Part shown: positions 25,356 to 32,420 of the stretch, in pieces | Position numbering within the stretch: position 1 is the stretch's first letter | Layout: each line of letters starts with the position of its first letter | Assembly (NCBI GenBank): GCA_946478765.1 | Contig: CAMLDH010000007.1 | Coordinates: forward strand, 1-32,420 | DNA: 32,420 nt | Reading direction: 5' to 3' | Origin: an uncultured Oxalobacteraceae bacterium | GTDB lineage: Bacteria > Pseudomonadota > Gammaproteobacteria > Burkholderiales > Burkholderiaceae | Translations under genes and position numbers: made by a program | The notes under the pieces: model-generated | The model's input: only the letters and a program-made list of their open reading frames with translations | What the model was told of the DNA's origin: nothing | Database searches by the model: none

Positions 25356-25910
25356 TTACTGCGTCTGCCGCAACTGCTGCAACTGCTGCAATTGCAGTTG
25401 CAATAATGCCGACTGTTGCTGCACTTGTTGTAATTGCTGCAGCTGTTGGTCCGACGGTAATTGATGCAGGATTTGCCCGCGAATTTCACCGTTGGGAAAG
25501 GTCGGACTGTGAACGTTGAAGTAATAATTGCCGGCCTTGAGCGTTGCCAGTTGCGCATTGCTCAGCGTACCGTTTACGCGCCAGATGACGGTTCCAGACT
25601 CTTTCGTTAGCGGAAAAACGATTGGGCCGCTTATGCCGGGCGCGCCTTCATGAATATGGGCGTCCGTCTCGGCAATGCCGGACGTGATCACACTTGCCGT
25701 AAACGTGTTGTCGGAAGGATGCACAATGACGATGCCGGTGCCGGCTCCCGGGCTCGAATTGGGCGGGGTTTCTTGTGTACCGTCAAGTGTGGCGGAAAAT
25801 GCGAGAAATACTTGCGTGTCATTGTTGCCGCCGCAAGAGGCAAGCAAGGCCACGGCGAATATCGTCGACAGCCACTTCACTATCATCGATTTGGCGCTGA
25901 GGGATTTCAT
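25356..25910 (-). CDS. CHRD-domain lipoprotein with Gln/Leu-rich tail
   Basis: 184-residue exported protein. The signal sequence ends in the lipobox L-L-A-S-C at about residue 26, so it is probably an outer-envelope lipoprotein. A CHRD domain follows (L-D-G-T-Q-E-T-P-P, A-H-I-H-E-G-A-P-G, Y-Y-F-N-V-H-S-P-T-F-P-N-G-E-I-R-G-Q-I). After residue 150 the sequence becomes a low-complexity tail of repeating Q-L-Q-Q-L units, encoded by CTG/CAG-like triplet repeats. Function of bacterial CHRD proteins is unknown. The start codon overlaps the stop of an upstream 66-codon frame (ATGA), suggesting a two-gene unit. Confidence 0.82.
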   Translation of the reverse strand: MKSLSAKSMIVKWLSTIFAVALLASCGGNNDTQVFLAFSATLDGTQETPPNSSPGAGTGIVIVHPSDNTFTASVITSGIAETDAHIHEGAPGISGPIVFPLTKESGTVIWRVNGTLSNAQLATLKAGNYYFNVHSPTFPNGEIRGQILHQLPSDQQLQQLQQVQQQSALLQLQLQQLQQLRQTQ

Positions 25911-26107
25911 GCAATAAGCTCCTGATCAGGTTGAAACAAAACTTCTCCCTGAAATGCCGGACTCGCCGCGAGAAGATAACTCCACGCACTTAACAATCGG
26001 CCGCCAGCCTTGTTATTGCCGTTGTTGTCGGTTGTCATATTCCGGGGATTATTAAATGCAGTCTTCGTGCCTGATTCAGAGAGGTTGCCAATCAAGCTTG
26101 TCGCCAT
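25907..26107 (-). CDS. possible 66-residue protein or gene remnant before the CHRD gene
   Basis: Reading frame from ATG 26107 with a Shine-Dalgarno GAAGG at fitting distance; its stop overlaps the CHRD start (ATGA). The peptide is rich in Asn and Ser at first (S-L-I-G-N-L-S-E-S-G-T-K-T) and then hydrophobic (L-L-S-A-W-S-Y-L-L-A-A-S-P-A-F-Q). The ending S-P-A-F-Q recalls the C-termini of large proteins such as the DUF1800 group, so it may be the remnant of a longer gene. The ribosome site lies inside a small hairpin (26116-26129). The frame stays open upstream to 26407, but that part looks non-coding. The rest of the 25911-26430 interval is the sbp upstream region. Confidence 0.35.
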   Translation of the reverse strand: MATSLIGNLSESGTKTAFNNPRNMTTDNNGNNKAGGRLLSAWSYLLAASPAFQGEVLFQPDQELIA

Positions 26108-26318
26108 TGTCTGCGCCTTCGTGCGAAGGAAAATAGAAAGCCAATGTAGAAAGCCAATGCGTAATAAATACGCAGGGATGTAAAAGTTGCATTTGTGGAG
26201 AACGTACCCTGAGCGTTCGTATGCCTGCGTGACAAACAACGAGGCATTGACCGACCCCAGATACTTCTTGAAATAAAGCAAGCGCGATCTTTTCGCTCCA
26301 GGTCTTTTCGCACAATGA

Positions 26319-26364
26319 ATCCATATGCGCAAACCGAATAAAGAATGACAAAAGTATTCGTTCT
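26319..26364 (+). promoter_or_regulatory. shared two-block regulatory element before sbp
   Basis: ATCCATATGC (26319-26328) and ATTCGTTCT (26356-26364) lie 37 bp apart, start to start. The same two blocks with exactly the same spacing occur before cysT (29893-29938). The second block begins 75 bp before the sbp ATG and may overlap a -35. A CysB-type LysR activator is the natural candidate to bind here; this is inference. Confidence 0.65.
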
Positions 26365-26430
26365 TTTTTCGTCGGCATCTATTTACTCTGTCAGCTTCAG
26401 AAATCAAAACAGCTATTCAGGGGAATCCAG

Positions 26431-27438
26431 ATGTTGCTCAAGAAATTGATTCAGGCGGCAGTCGCCGCAGCGCTTGTTGCGCAGTCCGCAGTTGCCGCAG
26501 ATATTTCATTGTTGAACGTGTCGTACGATCCTACCCGCGAGTTGTATCAGGATATCAATCAGGCATTCGCCAGGCAATGGAAGCAAAAGGCCGGCGACAA
26601 CGTGAAGATCAAGCAATCGCACGGCGGCTCGGGCAAACAGGCGCGCACCGTGATTGACGGCTTGGACGCGGATGTCGTGACCTTGGGACTGGCGTACGAC
26701 ATCGATGAGATTGCCGCGCGCGGTTTGATTGCCAAGGACTGGCAAAAGCGCTTGCCGAACAACAGCACGCCGTATTCCTCCACCATCGTTTTTCTGGTGC
26801 GCAAAGGTAATCCGAAAGGCATCAAGGATTGGAGCGATCTGGTCAAGCCGGGTACCGCGGTCATCACGCCGAATCCGAAGACCTCGGGCGGCGCGCGCTG
26901 GAATTATCTGGCTGCATGGGGGTATGTATTGAAGCAGTCGGGCGGCAATGACGTCAAGGCAAAAGAATTCGTCAGCAAGCTCTATAAAAACGTGCCGGTA
27001 CTCGATTCAGGCGCACGCGGAGCGACCACTACTTTCGTGGAGCGCGGGATTGGCGACGTGTTGATTACCTGGGAAAACGAAGCGCTGCTGGCGATCAAGG
27101 AACTGGGGCCGGACAAGGTGGAAGTGGTCGCGCCGTCATTGAGCATCCTGACGGAGCCGCCGGTCGCGGCAGTGGACAAGGTGGCGGACAAACACGGTAC
27201 GCGCAAGGCGGCTGATGCTTATTTGCAATATCTGTATACTGATGAAGGCCAGGAAATCATTGCCAAACATTATTATCGTCCAACGGTGGAAAAGGCGGCA
27301 AAAAAATATGCGGCGCAGTTTCCAAAGGTGAAGCTGTTCACTATCGATGAGTTGTTTGGCGGTTGGACGAAGATGCAAAAAACGCACTTTGCGGATGGCG
27401 GCACCTTCGATCAGATTTATCAACCAGGCAAGAAATAA
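26431..27438 (+). CDS. sbp: sulfate ABC transporter, periplasmic substrate-binding protein
   Basis: 335-residue periplasmic sulfate/thiosulfate-binding protein of the Sbp/CysP family. The signal peptide is residues 1-22 (ends S-A-V-A before A-D-I-S-L). Family motifs are present: [37 protein letters not shown] and T-W-E-N-E-A. GGGGAA precedes the ATG. Its ABC permeases and ATPase are encoded 2.5 kb downstream, behind a second promoter region that shares a two-block element with the one here. Sulfate against thiosulfate preference cannot be told. Confidence 0.95.
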   Translation: MLLKKLIQAAVAAALVAQSAVAADISLLNVSYDPTRELYQDINQAFARQWKQKAGDNVKIKQSHGGSGKQARTVIDGLDADVVTLGLAYDIDEIAARGLIAKDWQKRLPNNSTPYSSTIVFLVRKGNPKGIKDWSDLVKPGTAVITPNPKTSGGARWNYLAAWGYVLKQSGGNDVKAKEFVSKLYKNVPVLDSGARGATTTFVERGIGDVLITWENEALLAIKELGPDKVEVVAPSLSILTEPPVAAVDKVADKHGTRKAADAYLQYLYTDEGQEIIAKHYYRPTVEKAAKKYAAQFPKVKLFTIDELFGGWTKMQKTHFADGGTFDQIYQPGKK

Positions 27439-27471
27439 TTAAATTCAATTCGATAAAGTACCGGAGAAAAA

Positions 27472-28068
27472 ATGAACATCCTTTTATTGTCGGGTAGTCC
27501 TTTGGCTTCATCCCGCGCAACCCGTCTGCTGCATCATGCGGGTGAAAAGCTGGCGCTGCTGGGTCATCGTTACACCAAGCTGCATGTACGCGACCTGCCG
27601 GCACAAGCATTACTCCATGCGGAGGTCGGCAATGCGGATTTGCAGGCGGCGAACGCGCTGGTCGCGCAGGCGCAAGCAATCGTTATTTCGACGCCGGTAT
27701 GCAAGGCGGCGTACAGCGGCATTCTGAAAGCGTATCTTGATTTGTTGCCGCGGGATGGCTTGGCCGGGAAATTGGTCTTGCCGCTCGCGACCGGTAGCGG
27801 CCCGTCGGATATGCTGGCGTTGGACTACGCGTTGCGTCCGGTTCTGTCTGTATTGTCGGCCAAGTACATATTGCCGAGCATTTATGCGACCGATGCACAG
27901 ATCAACTGGTCGTCCGACCAAGGCTTGCTGCTTGATGCACGCATAGCGCAACGCCTCAGCAATGGCGTCGAGCATCTGTCGGCGAGCTTGTTGGCCTTGC
28001 AAGAGGCGGCTGTGCCTGCGGCGGGATTCGATTCTGTTCCATTTTCCCAAGTGCGGTGTAGCGTGTAA
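27472..28068 (+). CDS. ssuE: NADPH-dependent FMN reductase SsuE
   Basis: 198-residue FMN reductase that supplies reduced flavin to alkanesulfonate monooxygenase in sulfonate-sulfur scavenging. The flavodoxin-like start L-L-L-S-G-S-P-L-A-S-S-R and the segment S-T-P-V-C-K-A-A-Y-S-G-I-L-K match SsuE. So does P-L-A-T-G-S-G, followed by L-A-L-D-Y-A-L-R-P-V-L, which contains the conserved helix tyrosine. GGAGAAAA lies before the ATG. The usual partner genes ssuA, D, C and B are missing: 77 bp downstream is a broken ssuF. The enzyme may now serve another flavin-dependent partner. Confidence 0.93.
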   Translation: MNILLLSGSPLASSRATRLLHHAGEKLALLGHRYTKLHVRDLPAQALLHAEVGNADLQAANALVAQAQAIVISTPVCKAAYSGILKAYLDLLPRDGLAGKLVLPLATGSGPSDMLALDYALRPVLSVLSAKYILPSIYATDAQINWSSDQGLLLDARIAQRLSNGVEHLSASLLALQEAAVPAAGFDSVPFSQVRCSV

Positions 28069-28145
28069 GCGCTGCTCTTGCGTTACCTCCCGCTTTACAG
28101 TCATCGGAAATTCGCTCTGATTCATTGTTCAATACAGGAAAAGTC

Positions 28146-28340
28146 ATGAGCATGTCAGCGGTCAATGTGCGTAACCAATTCCACGGTAAAGTAAAGGCGA
28201 TCATTGAGGCGCTGTCGTGTCCGAAGTCGATGTCGAAACGGCTGCCGGCATCGTGACGTCGGTGATGACCACGCGCTCGGTCAAGGACCCGGGTCGCCGC
28301 CTTGGTGAAGGCAACCGAGGTATCGAGCGCCAAACTTTAA
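28146..28340 (+). pseudogene. ssuF: decayed ssuF (Mop/TOBE molybdopterin-binding protein)
   Basis: Remnant of a small (about 70-residue) TOBE/Mop-domain protein. From ATG 28146 the frame reads M-S-M-S-A-V-N-V-R-N-Q-F-H-G-K-V-K-A-I-I-E. One base is missing near 28208-28210; in the next frame it continues V-V-S-E-V-D-V-E-T-A-A-G-I-V-T-S-V. A second lesion near 28288-28292, apparently a loss of about 17-20 bases, moves to a third frame ending V-A-A-L-V-K-A-T-E-V-S-S-A-K-L and TAA at 28338-28340. An AGGAAAA ribosome site remains. Small Mop proteins end the ssuEADCBF operon in pseudomonads, so I call it ssuF. No intact frame covers it. Confidence 0.85.
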
Positions 28341-28361
28341 GTAAGTGTAAGGATGTTCGTC

Positions 28362-29225
28362 ATGTCTTTCCCCGCTCTGCAACAATACTTTGAACGTTTG
28401 TATAAAACGCCGCACGCTGGAACACGCATCTGGCTGGATGCGGCGGGACGTGCACAAGGGCGCTATTTCAATTCCACGCTGACCAGTGCATTTCAACCGA
28501 TTCGCGCATGGGATTCCGGTCATGTCGTCGGTTATGAAGGCTTCGCCCGCAGTTACTCCGAGACAGACGCTGGTTTGTGTCTGTGGAAGTTGCTGGACCA
28601 TGCGGCCACTGACGCAGAGTCGGTCGAGCTGGATCGGCTATGCCGCATGCTGCATGCGATCAATTTCTATCGCCAGCCGCACGCCGGCGATGCGGACTTG
28701 TATCTGAGTGTCCATGCACGGTTGCTGGCGTCGGTAGAGGGTAATCACGGCATCGCGTTTCGGCGGGTACTCGATACACTCGGGCTGCCGCGTGACAAAA
28801 TCGTGTTGCAATTGCCGCAGGTGACGGAGAACCAAGAGTGGCTATTGAATTATGTGTCGGATAATTATCGCCGCAACGGCTTTCGTGTCGCCGTCAATGC
28901 GGCCGATGCAGAGCAGGCGCTCGGATTGCTCGATCGTGTACGGCCCGACATCATCAAAGTCGATGCCCGGGAGATTCCGGATGTGCGTGCCGTAACGCGA
29001 TTGCTGCTCGCTGCGGCCAAACCTGGCGTGCGCGTGATATTCAAGCGCGTGGAAAACGGCAGTACGTTTGATACTCTGAAACAGGCAGGAGAAGTCACCG
29101 CGCAGGCAATTCATGCGCAGGGGTTTCTGTGGGACCTACCGCAGGTATCGGTGCTTGCGACCAAATCGCCAGCCACACCGCTCAAACGCCTGTGTGATGT
29201 CGTGTCCGAACTCGGTGCTGTCTGA
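28362..29225 (+). CDS. degenerate EAL-domain protein (probably inactive)
   Basis: 287-residue protein with an EAL (cyclic-di-GMP phosphodiesterase) fold. The N-terminal extension of about 45 residues is followed by F-Q-P-I and G-Y-E-G-F-A-R, where the catalytic E-A-L is E-G-F. The next helix V-E-L-D-R-L-C-R-M is normal. The metal-binding region (L-Y-L-S-V-H-A) lacks the usual Asn, and the D-D-F-G loop is replaced by V-N-A-A-D-A-E. The K-V-D motif stays (I-I-K-V-D). Cyclic-di-GMP hydrolysis is therefore unlikely; it may bind the nucleotide or a protein. ATG 28362 fits the AAGGA at 28349-28353; an ATG at 28353 lies too close. The gene sits inside the sulfur locus. Confidence 0.83.
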   Translation: MSFPALQQYFERLYKTPHAGTRIWLDAAGRAQGRYFNSTLTSAFQPIRAWDSGHVVGYEGFARSYSETDAGLCLWKLLDHAATDAESVELDRLCRMLHAINFYRQPHAGDADLYLSVHARLLASVEGNHGIAFRRVLDTLGLPRDKIVLQLPQVTENQEWLLNYVSDNYRRNGFRVAVNAADAEQALGLLDRVRPDIIKVDAREIPDVRAVTRLLLAAAKPGVRVIFKRVENGSTFDTLKQAGEVTAQAIHAQGFLWDLPQVSVLATKSPATPLKRLCDVVSELGAV

Positions 29226-29226
29226 C

Positions 29227-29787
29227 ATGGCAATACATGCATTGTCGGATTTCCGGGTGCTGATAGTGCCGGGCTTGCATGGCAGCGGTCCGCAGCATTG
29301 GCAAACCCGCTGGCAGCGGATCTATCCGTCGTTCGAACGGGTGGAACAAGTGCAATGGGATATTCCTGATATTGATGTCTGGTCCGAGCGCTTGGATCAA
29401 GTGCTGTGCCACTCATCACAACCCACTCTGATTGTCGCGCATAGCTTTGGATGTCTTGCGACGGTACATCGCATCAGTCGGGGCGCGGACAATCTCATTG
29501 GTGCATTGCTGGTGGCGCCCGCCGATCCCGACAAGTTCGGCGTGGCGGACCACGTGCTGGATATCGCGTTGCCTTGCCCATCGATCCTGATCGGCAGCGC
29601 CAATGATCCATGGATGGACAGCCGGCGCGCTGCCTATTGGGCGGATTTGTGGCAATGCGAATTCCTCAATGCCGGCACATTGGGGCATATCAATGCGGAA
29701 TCCGGGCTCGGTGACTGGGCATACGGTCTTTCCCAACTTCAACGTCTGGTGTTGTCCGTCGAAATCACTCACTTATCCGCCAAATAA
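29227..29787 (+). CDS. RBBP9/YdeN-family alpha/beta hydrolase
   Basis: 186-residue serine hydrolase of the RBBP9/YdeN family. The nucleophile elbow is A-H-S-F-G-C, the acid lies in S-A-N-D-P-W and the His in L-G-H-I-N. The N-terminal I-V-P-G-L-H-G-S-G-P-Q-H-W-Q-T-R-W is the family signature. It starts one base after the EAL-gene stop, so both are surely on one mRNA. The longer open frame upstream (from 29113) lies inside the EAL gene. The substrate is unknown. The pair stands between ssuE and cysT, suggesting an accessory role in sulfur starvation, which is inference. Confidence 0.88.
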   Translation: MAIHALSDFRVLIVPGLHGSGPQHWQTRWQRIYPSFERVEQVQWDIPDIDVWSERLDQVLCHSSQPTLIVAHSFGCLATVHRISRGADNLIGALLVAPADPDKFGVADHVLDIALPCPSILIGSANDPWMDSRRAAYWADLWQCEFLNAGTLGHINAESGLGDWAYGLSQLQRLVLSVEITHLSAK

Positions 29788-29892
29788 CCCACTGGCGTCG
29801 TCGCTCTCGCATTGATTTTGAAAATCGCTAGATATGGCCGCTATAGGCCTATTTTTCGCGCATTTTGGATGTTGATCGTCGTTATTCAAGAT

Positions 29893-29938
29893 ATCCATAT
29901 GCAGAAAAATTCTATCGACATGCAAAAAAATTCGTTCT
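29893..29938 (+). promoter_or_regulatory. shared two-block regulatory element before cysT
   Basis: ATCCATATGC (29893-29902) and ATTCGTTCT (29930-29938), 37 bp apart start to start, exactly as before sbp (26319-26364). The 27-base spacers differ in most positions but share an A-rich character and a common CAAAA near the right block. The right block begins 73 bp before the cysT ATG. Confidence 0.65.
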
Positions 29939-30002
29939 CTTTATAACAGCCGAATGTAACTATTGCGTCTTATTAGTTGAATTCGTAATAAAGAGGGCGT
30001 TT

Positions 30003-30866
30003 ATGCAGGCTGCTGTAACGGAAACCAATCGCCACAAGGTCGCGTTTCGGGCCATGCCTGGCTTTAACCTGTCCCTTGGCTTTACCGTGTTCTACCTCGG
30101 ATTGATCGTCCTGATCCCGCTGTCGGCGGTATTCCTGAAAACCTTCACGATGACGTGGGAGGCGTTCTGGGCCGCGGTGACGTCGGAGCGCGTGGTGGCG
30201 TCGTATAAATTGAGCTTCGGCGCATCGCTGCTGGGGGCCTCGATCAACGTTGTCTTTGGCGGCATCGTCGCGTGGGTGTTGGTGCGTTACCGTTTCCCGG
30301 GCAAGAAGCTGATCGATGCGCTGGTCGATTTGCCGTTCGCGCTGCCGACCGCGGTGGCCGGCATTGCATTGACAGCGCTGTATTCGTCCAACGGCTGGCT
30401 GGGACGCTATCTCGAACCGCTCGGCATCAAGGTGGCGTTCACGCCCCTAGGCGTCATCGTTGCGCTGACCTTTATCGGTTTGCCGTTTGTGGTGCGCACC
30501 GTGCAACCGGTGCTGGAAGACGCCGAACGCGAACTCGAAGAAGCGGCTGCCAGCCTCGGCGCGACGCGTCTGCAGACATTCTGGCGCGTGGTGCTGCCGA
30601 CGATCTTGCCGGCGCTGTTGACCGGTTTCGCATTGGCGTTTGCGCGCGCCACCGGCGAATACGGCTCGGTGATTTTCATCGCGGGCAACATGCCGATGGT
30701 GTCCGAGATCACGCCGCTCTTCATTGTCACCAAGCTCGAACAATACGACTATGCCGGCGCGACTGCGATTGCAGTGGTCATGCTGCTGGCGTCATTTGCA
30801 TTGCTGCTGACGATTAACCTATTGCAAGCCTGGACTCGCAACCGCGGCCGGGCAAAGAAAGTCTGA
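30003..30866 (+). CDS. cysT: sulfate ABC transporter permease CysT (CysU)
   Basis: 287-residue inner-membrane permease with six hydrophobic segments. The ABC coupling loop [21 protein letters not shown] is present near residues 178-199. Also typical are [15 protein letters not shown] and [14 protein letters not shown] 30003 is chosen since AGAGGG precedes it; the extension upstream to 29865 runs through the regulatory region. It pairs with CysW to form the transmembrane channel for sulfate or thiosulfate. First of the cysTWA run. Confidence 0.95.
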   Translation: MQAAVTETNRHKVAFRAMPGFNLSLGFTVFYLGLIVLIPLSAVFLKTFTMTWEAFWAAVTSERVVASYKLSFGASLLGASINVVFGGIVAWVLVRYRFPGKKLIDALVDLPFALPTAVAGIALTALYSSNGWLGRYLEPLGIKVAFTPLGVIVALTFIGLPFVVRTVQPVLEDAERELEEAAASLGATRLQTFWRVVLPTILPALLTGFALAFARATGEYGSVIFIAGNMPMVSEITPLFIVTKLEQYDYAGATAIAVVMLLASFALLLTINLLQAWTRNRGRAKKV

Positions 30867-30867
30867 C

Positions 30868-31770
30868 ATGGCTGCTACCGCAACTTTGCCCATCGCAGCG
30901 CAAGCGCGCAGCGAGCCGATCCATGATGTGTCCGCCTCCACGCTGGAGCCGGTGTGGGTGCGCGTTCTATTGATCAGTATCGCGCTGCTGTTTTTGACCT
31001 TGTTTCTGTTCGTGCCCTTGCTCGCGGTGTTTGCCGAAGCGTTGAAGAAGGGCTGGAGCACCTATATCGCCGCGATCGCCGAGCCGGATGCATGGTCGGC
31101 GATCAAGCTGACCTTGCTGACTGCGGTCATTGCAGTGCCCTTGAACCTGGTGTTTGGCGTGGCGGCGGCGTGGTCGATTGCGAAATTCGAATTTCGCGGC
31201 AAGAGCATTTTGCTGACGCTGATCGACTTGCCGTTTTCGGTGTCGCCGGTGATTTCAGGCTTGATCTATGTGTTGATCTTCGGCGCACAAGGCTGGATCG
31301 GACCGTGGCTGCGCGACCATGACATCAAGATTCTGTTCGCGGTGCCCGGCATCGTGCTGGCAACGATTTTCGTCACGTTTCCATTCGTTGCACGGGAGTT
31401 GATTCCATTGATGCAATCGCAGGGCAATGAAGAGGAAGAAGCGGCGCTGGTGCTGGGCGCGTCGGGATGGCGGACGTTCTGGCACGTGACGCTGCCCAAT
31501 ATCAAATGGGGCTTGCTGTACGGCGTGATCCTGTGCAATGCGCGCGCAATGGGGGAATTCGGCGCGGTATCGGTCGTGTCCGGCCATATCCGCGGCGAGA
31601 CCAACACGATCCCGCTGCAGGTGGAAATTCTCTACAACGAATACAACTTTGCGGCGGCATTTGCGGTCGCGTCGCTGTTGGCCTTGCTGGCACTGGTGAC
31701 GCTGGCGCTGAAATCATTCATCGAATGGCGTCTGCACGAAACAACGCCGCAACAGAATCGGGAGCATTAA
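30868..31770 (+). CDS. cysW: sulfate ABC transporter permease CysW
   Basis: 300-residue second permease of the sulfate importer, with six membrane segments. An N-terminal cytoplasmic tail of about 28 residues precedes the first. The coupling motif is [21 protein letters not shown], followed by [17 protein letters not shown], a hallmark of CysW. It starts one base after the cysT stop and is followed by cysA after two bases, so the three are one operon. Confidence 0.95.
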   Translation: MAATATLPIAAQARSEPIHDVSASTLEPVWVRVLLISIALLFLTLFLFVPLLAVFAEALKKGWSTYIAAIAEPDAWSAIKLTLLTAVIAVPLNLVFGVAAAWSIAKFEFRGKSILLTLIDLPFSVSPVISGLIYVLIFGAQGWIGPWLRDHDIKILFAVPGIVLATIFVTFPFVARELIPLMQSQGNEEEEAALVLGASGWRTFWHVTLPNIKWGLLYGVILCNARAMGEFGAVSVVSGHIRGETNTIPLQVEILYNEYNFAAAFAVASLLALLALVTLALKSFIEWRLHETTPQQNREH

Positions 31771-31772
31771 GC

Positions 31773-32420
31773 ATGGGTATCGAAGTCAAGAACATCAACA
31801 AGCGTTTCGGTGATTTCGCCGCGCTCGATAATGTGTCGCTCAATTTTCCGGCCGGCGAATTGACCGCGCTGCTCGGACCGTCCGGCTGCGGCAAGACGAC
31901 GCTGTTGCGCGTGATCGCGGGACTGGAACAGCCGGACGCGGGGCAAGTGCTGCTGGATGGGGCAGATGCATCGTCGCGCCATGTACGCGAGCGCCAAGTC
32001 GGCTTCGTGTTTCAGCACTATGCATTATTTAAACACATGAGCGTTTTCGAAAACATCGCATTCGGCTTGCGTGTGAAGCCGCGCAATGTGCGTTTATCCG
32101 AAGCGAAAATTCGCGAGAAGGTGGCCCAATTGCTGGAACTGGTGCAGCTCGACTGGCTGGCCGACCGCTATCCGCCGCAATTGTCCGGCGGTCAGCGCCA
32201 GCGCATCGCATTGGCGCGCGCACTGGCGGTCGAGCCGCGCGTACTGCTGCTGGACGAGCCGTTCGGCGCGCTGGATGCAAAGGTAAGAAAGGAATTGCGC
32301 CGCTGGTTGCGCCGCTTGCATGATGAGCTGCACGTCACCAGTATTTTTGTCACGCACGATCAGGAAGAGGCATTGGAAGTCGCCGACCAGGTAGTGCTGA
32401 TGAACAAGGGCAAGGTCGAG
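31773..32420 (+). CDS. cysA: sulfate ABC transporter ATPase CysA (cut at window end)
   Basis: First 216 residues of the ATP-binding subunit; the gene runs past the window. Walker A is G-P-S-G-C-G-K-T-T, the Q-loop F-V-F-Q-H-Y-A-L-F, the signature L-S-G-G-Q-R-Q-R, Walker B V-L-L-L-D-E-P, the D-loop G-A-L-D-A and the switch His in [22 protein letters not shown] is typical of CysA. The start ATG 31773 has GGGAG upstream and lies two bases after the cysW stop. Full-length CysA is normally about 350 residues, so a C-terminal regulatory part remains outside. Confidence 0.95.
   Translation, partial: MGIEVKNINKRFGDFAALDNVSLNFPAGELTALLGPSGCGKTTLLRVIAGLEQPDAGQVLLDGADASSRHVRERQVGFVFQHYALFKHMSVFENIAFGLRVKPRNVRLSEAKIREKVAQLLELVQLDWLADRYPPQLSGGQRQRIALARALAVEPRVLLLDEPFGALDAKVRKELRRWLRRLHDELHVTSIFVTHDQEEALEVADQVVLMNKGKVE

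Noticed and set aside
25369..25450. CTG/CAA-rich triplet repeat looking like a microsatellite or array
   Set aside because: It is the coding sequence of the Gln/Leu tail of the CHRD protein; units are irregular and there are no spacers, so not CRISPR.
29865..30002. 46-codon N-terminal extension of CysT
   Set aside because: It runs through the conserved regulatory blocks and lacks a ribosome site; ATG 30003 has one and gives the normal CysT N-terminus.

Overview
The window looks like ordinary chromosome of a betaproteobacterium, most likely Oxalobacteraceae (Herminiimonas/Janthinobacterium/Collimonas type). This rests on protein character and gene content: a soluble RnfB next to nth, an intracellular PHB depolymerase and phasin, a BCAM0308-type protein, a 7Fe ferredoxin, and a CysT-CysW-CysA sulfate locus with SsuE and an SsuF remnant. 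Base composition is moderately GC-rich and fairly even. I see no tRNA, rRNA, CRISPR array, prophage or complete insertion sequence.

Left part (1-9100): a RutE/HadB-type nitroreductase faces a rnfB-nth operon. Next come PHB depolymerase with a strong terminator, a 0.94 kb gene-poor stretch holding a chain of hairpins, and ferredoxin fdxA. A frame-broken small reading frame follows, then lutC (the LUD protein of lactate oxidation), a Na+/H+ antiporter and a 2-hydroxyacid dehydrogenase. On the other strand are a small lipoprotein and an FKBP-type prolyl isomerase.

Middle (9280-19330): four closely packed + strand genes follow: a periplasmic beta-propeller, a polysaccharide deacetylase with a changed first motif, a membrane fatty-acid/sterol hydroxylase family protein and a CysZ/EI24-like membrane protein. 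A palindromic, MITE-like repeat separates them from a CinA-N/molybdopterin-binding-domain protein. Then come a BCAM0308-family protein, an 871-residue membrane-anchored DUF349 protein, a phasin with a clear promoter, and a histone-deacetylase-family amidohydrolase.

Right part (19500-25900): a second nitroreductase, the D,D-endopeptidase PbpG, and an IclR-family regulator divergent from lutA-lutB-dgkA. LutC lies 17 kb away from LutAB. A CHRD-domain lipoprotein overlaps a 66-codon reading frame on the minus strand.

Sulfur locus (26300-end): sulfate-binding protein, ssuE, a decayed ssuF (two frame disruptions), a degenerate EAL-domain protein, an RBBP9/YdeN-type hydrolase, then cysT, cysW and cysA (cut by the window end). 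The two promoter regions, before sbp and before cysT, share two sequence blocks at exactly the same spacing and nearly the same distance from the start codon. This points to one regulator, probably CysB-like. The ssuE-psi-ssuF adjacency suggests that an ancestral ssuEADCBF sulfonate operon lost its central genes. These two observations and the palindromic repeat at 12935-13190 are the most interesting signals. I found no convincing wholly new multi-gene system.
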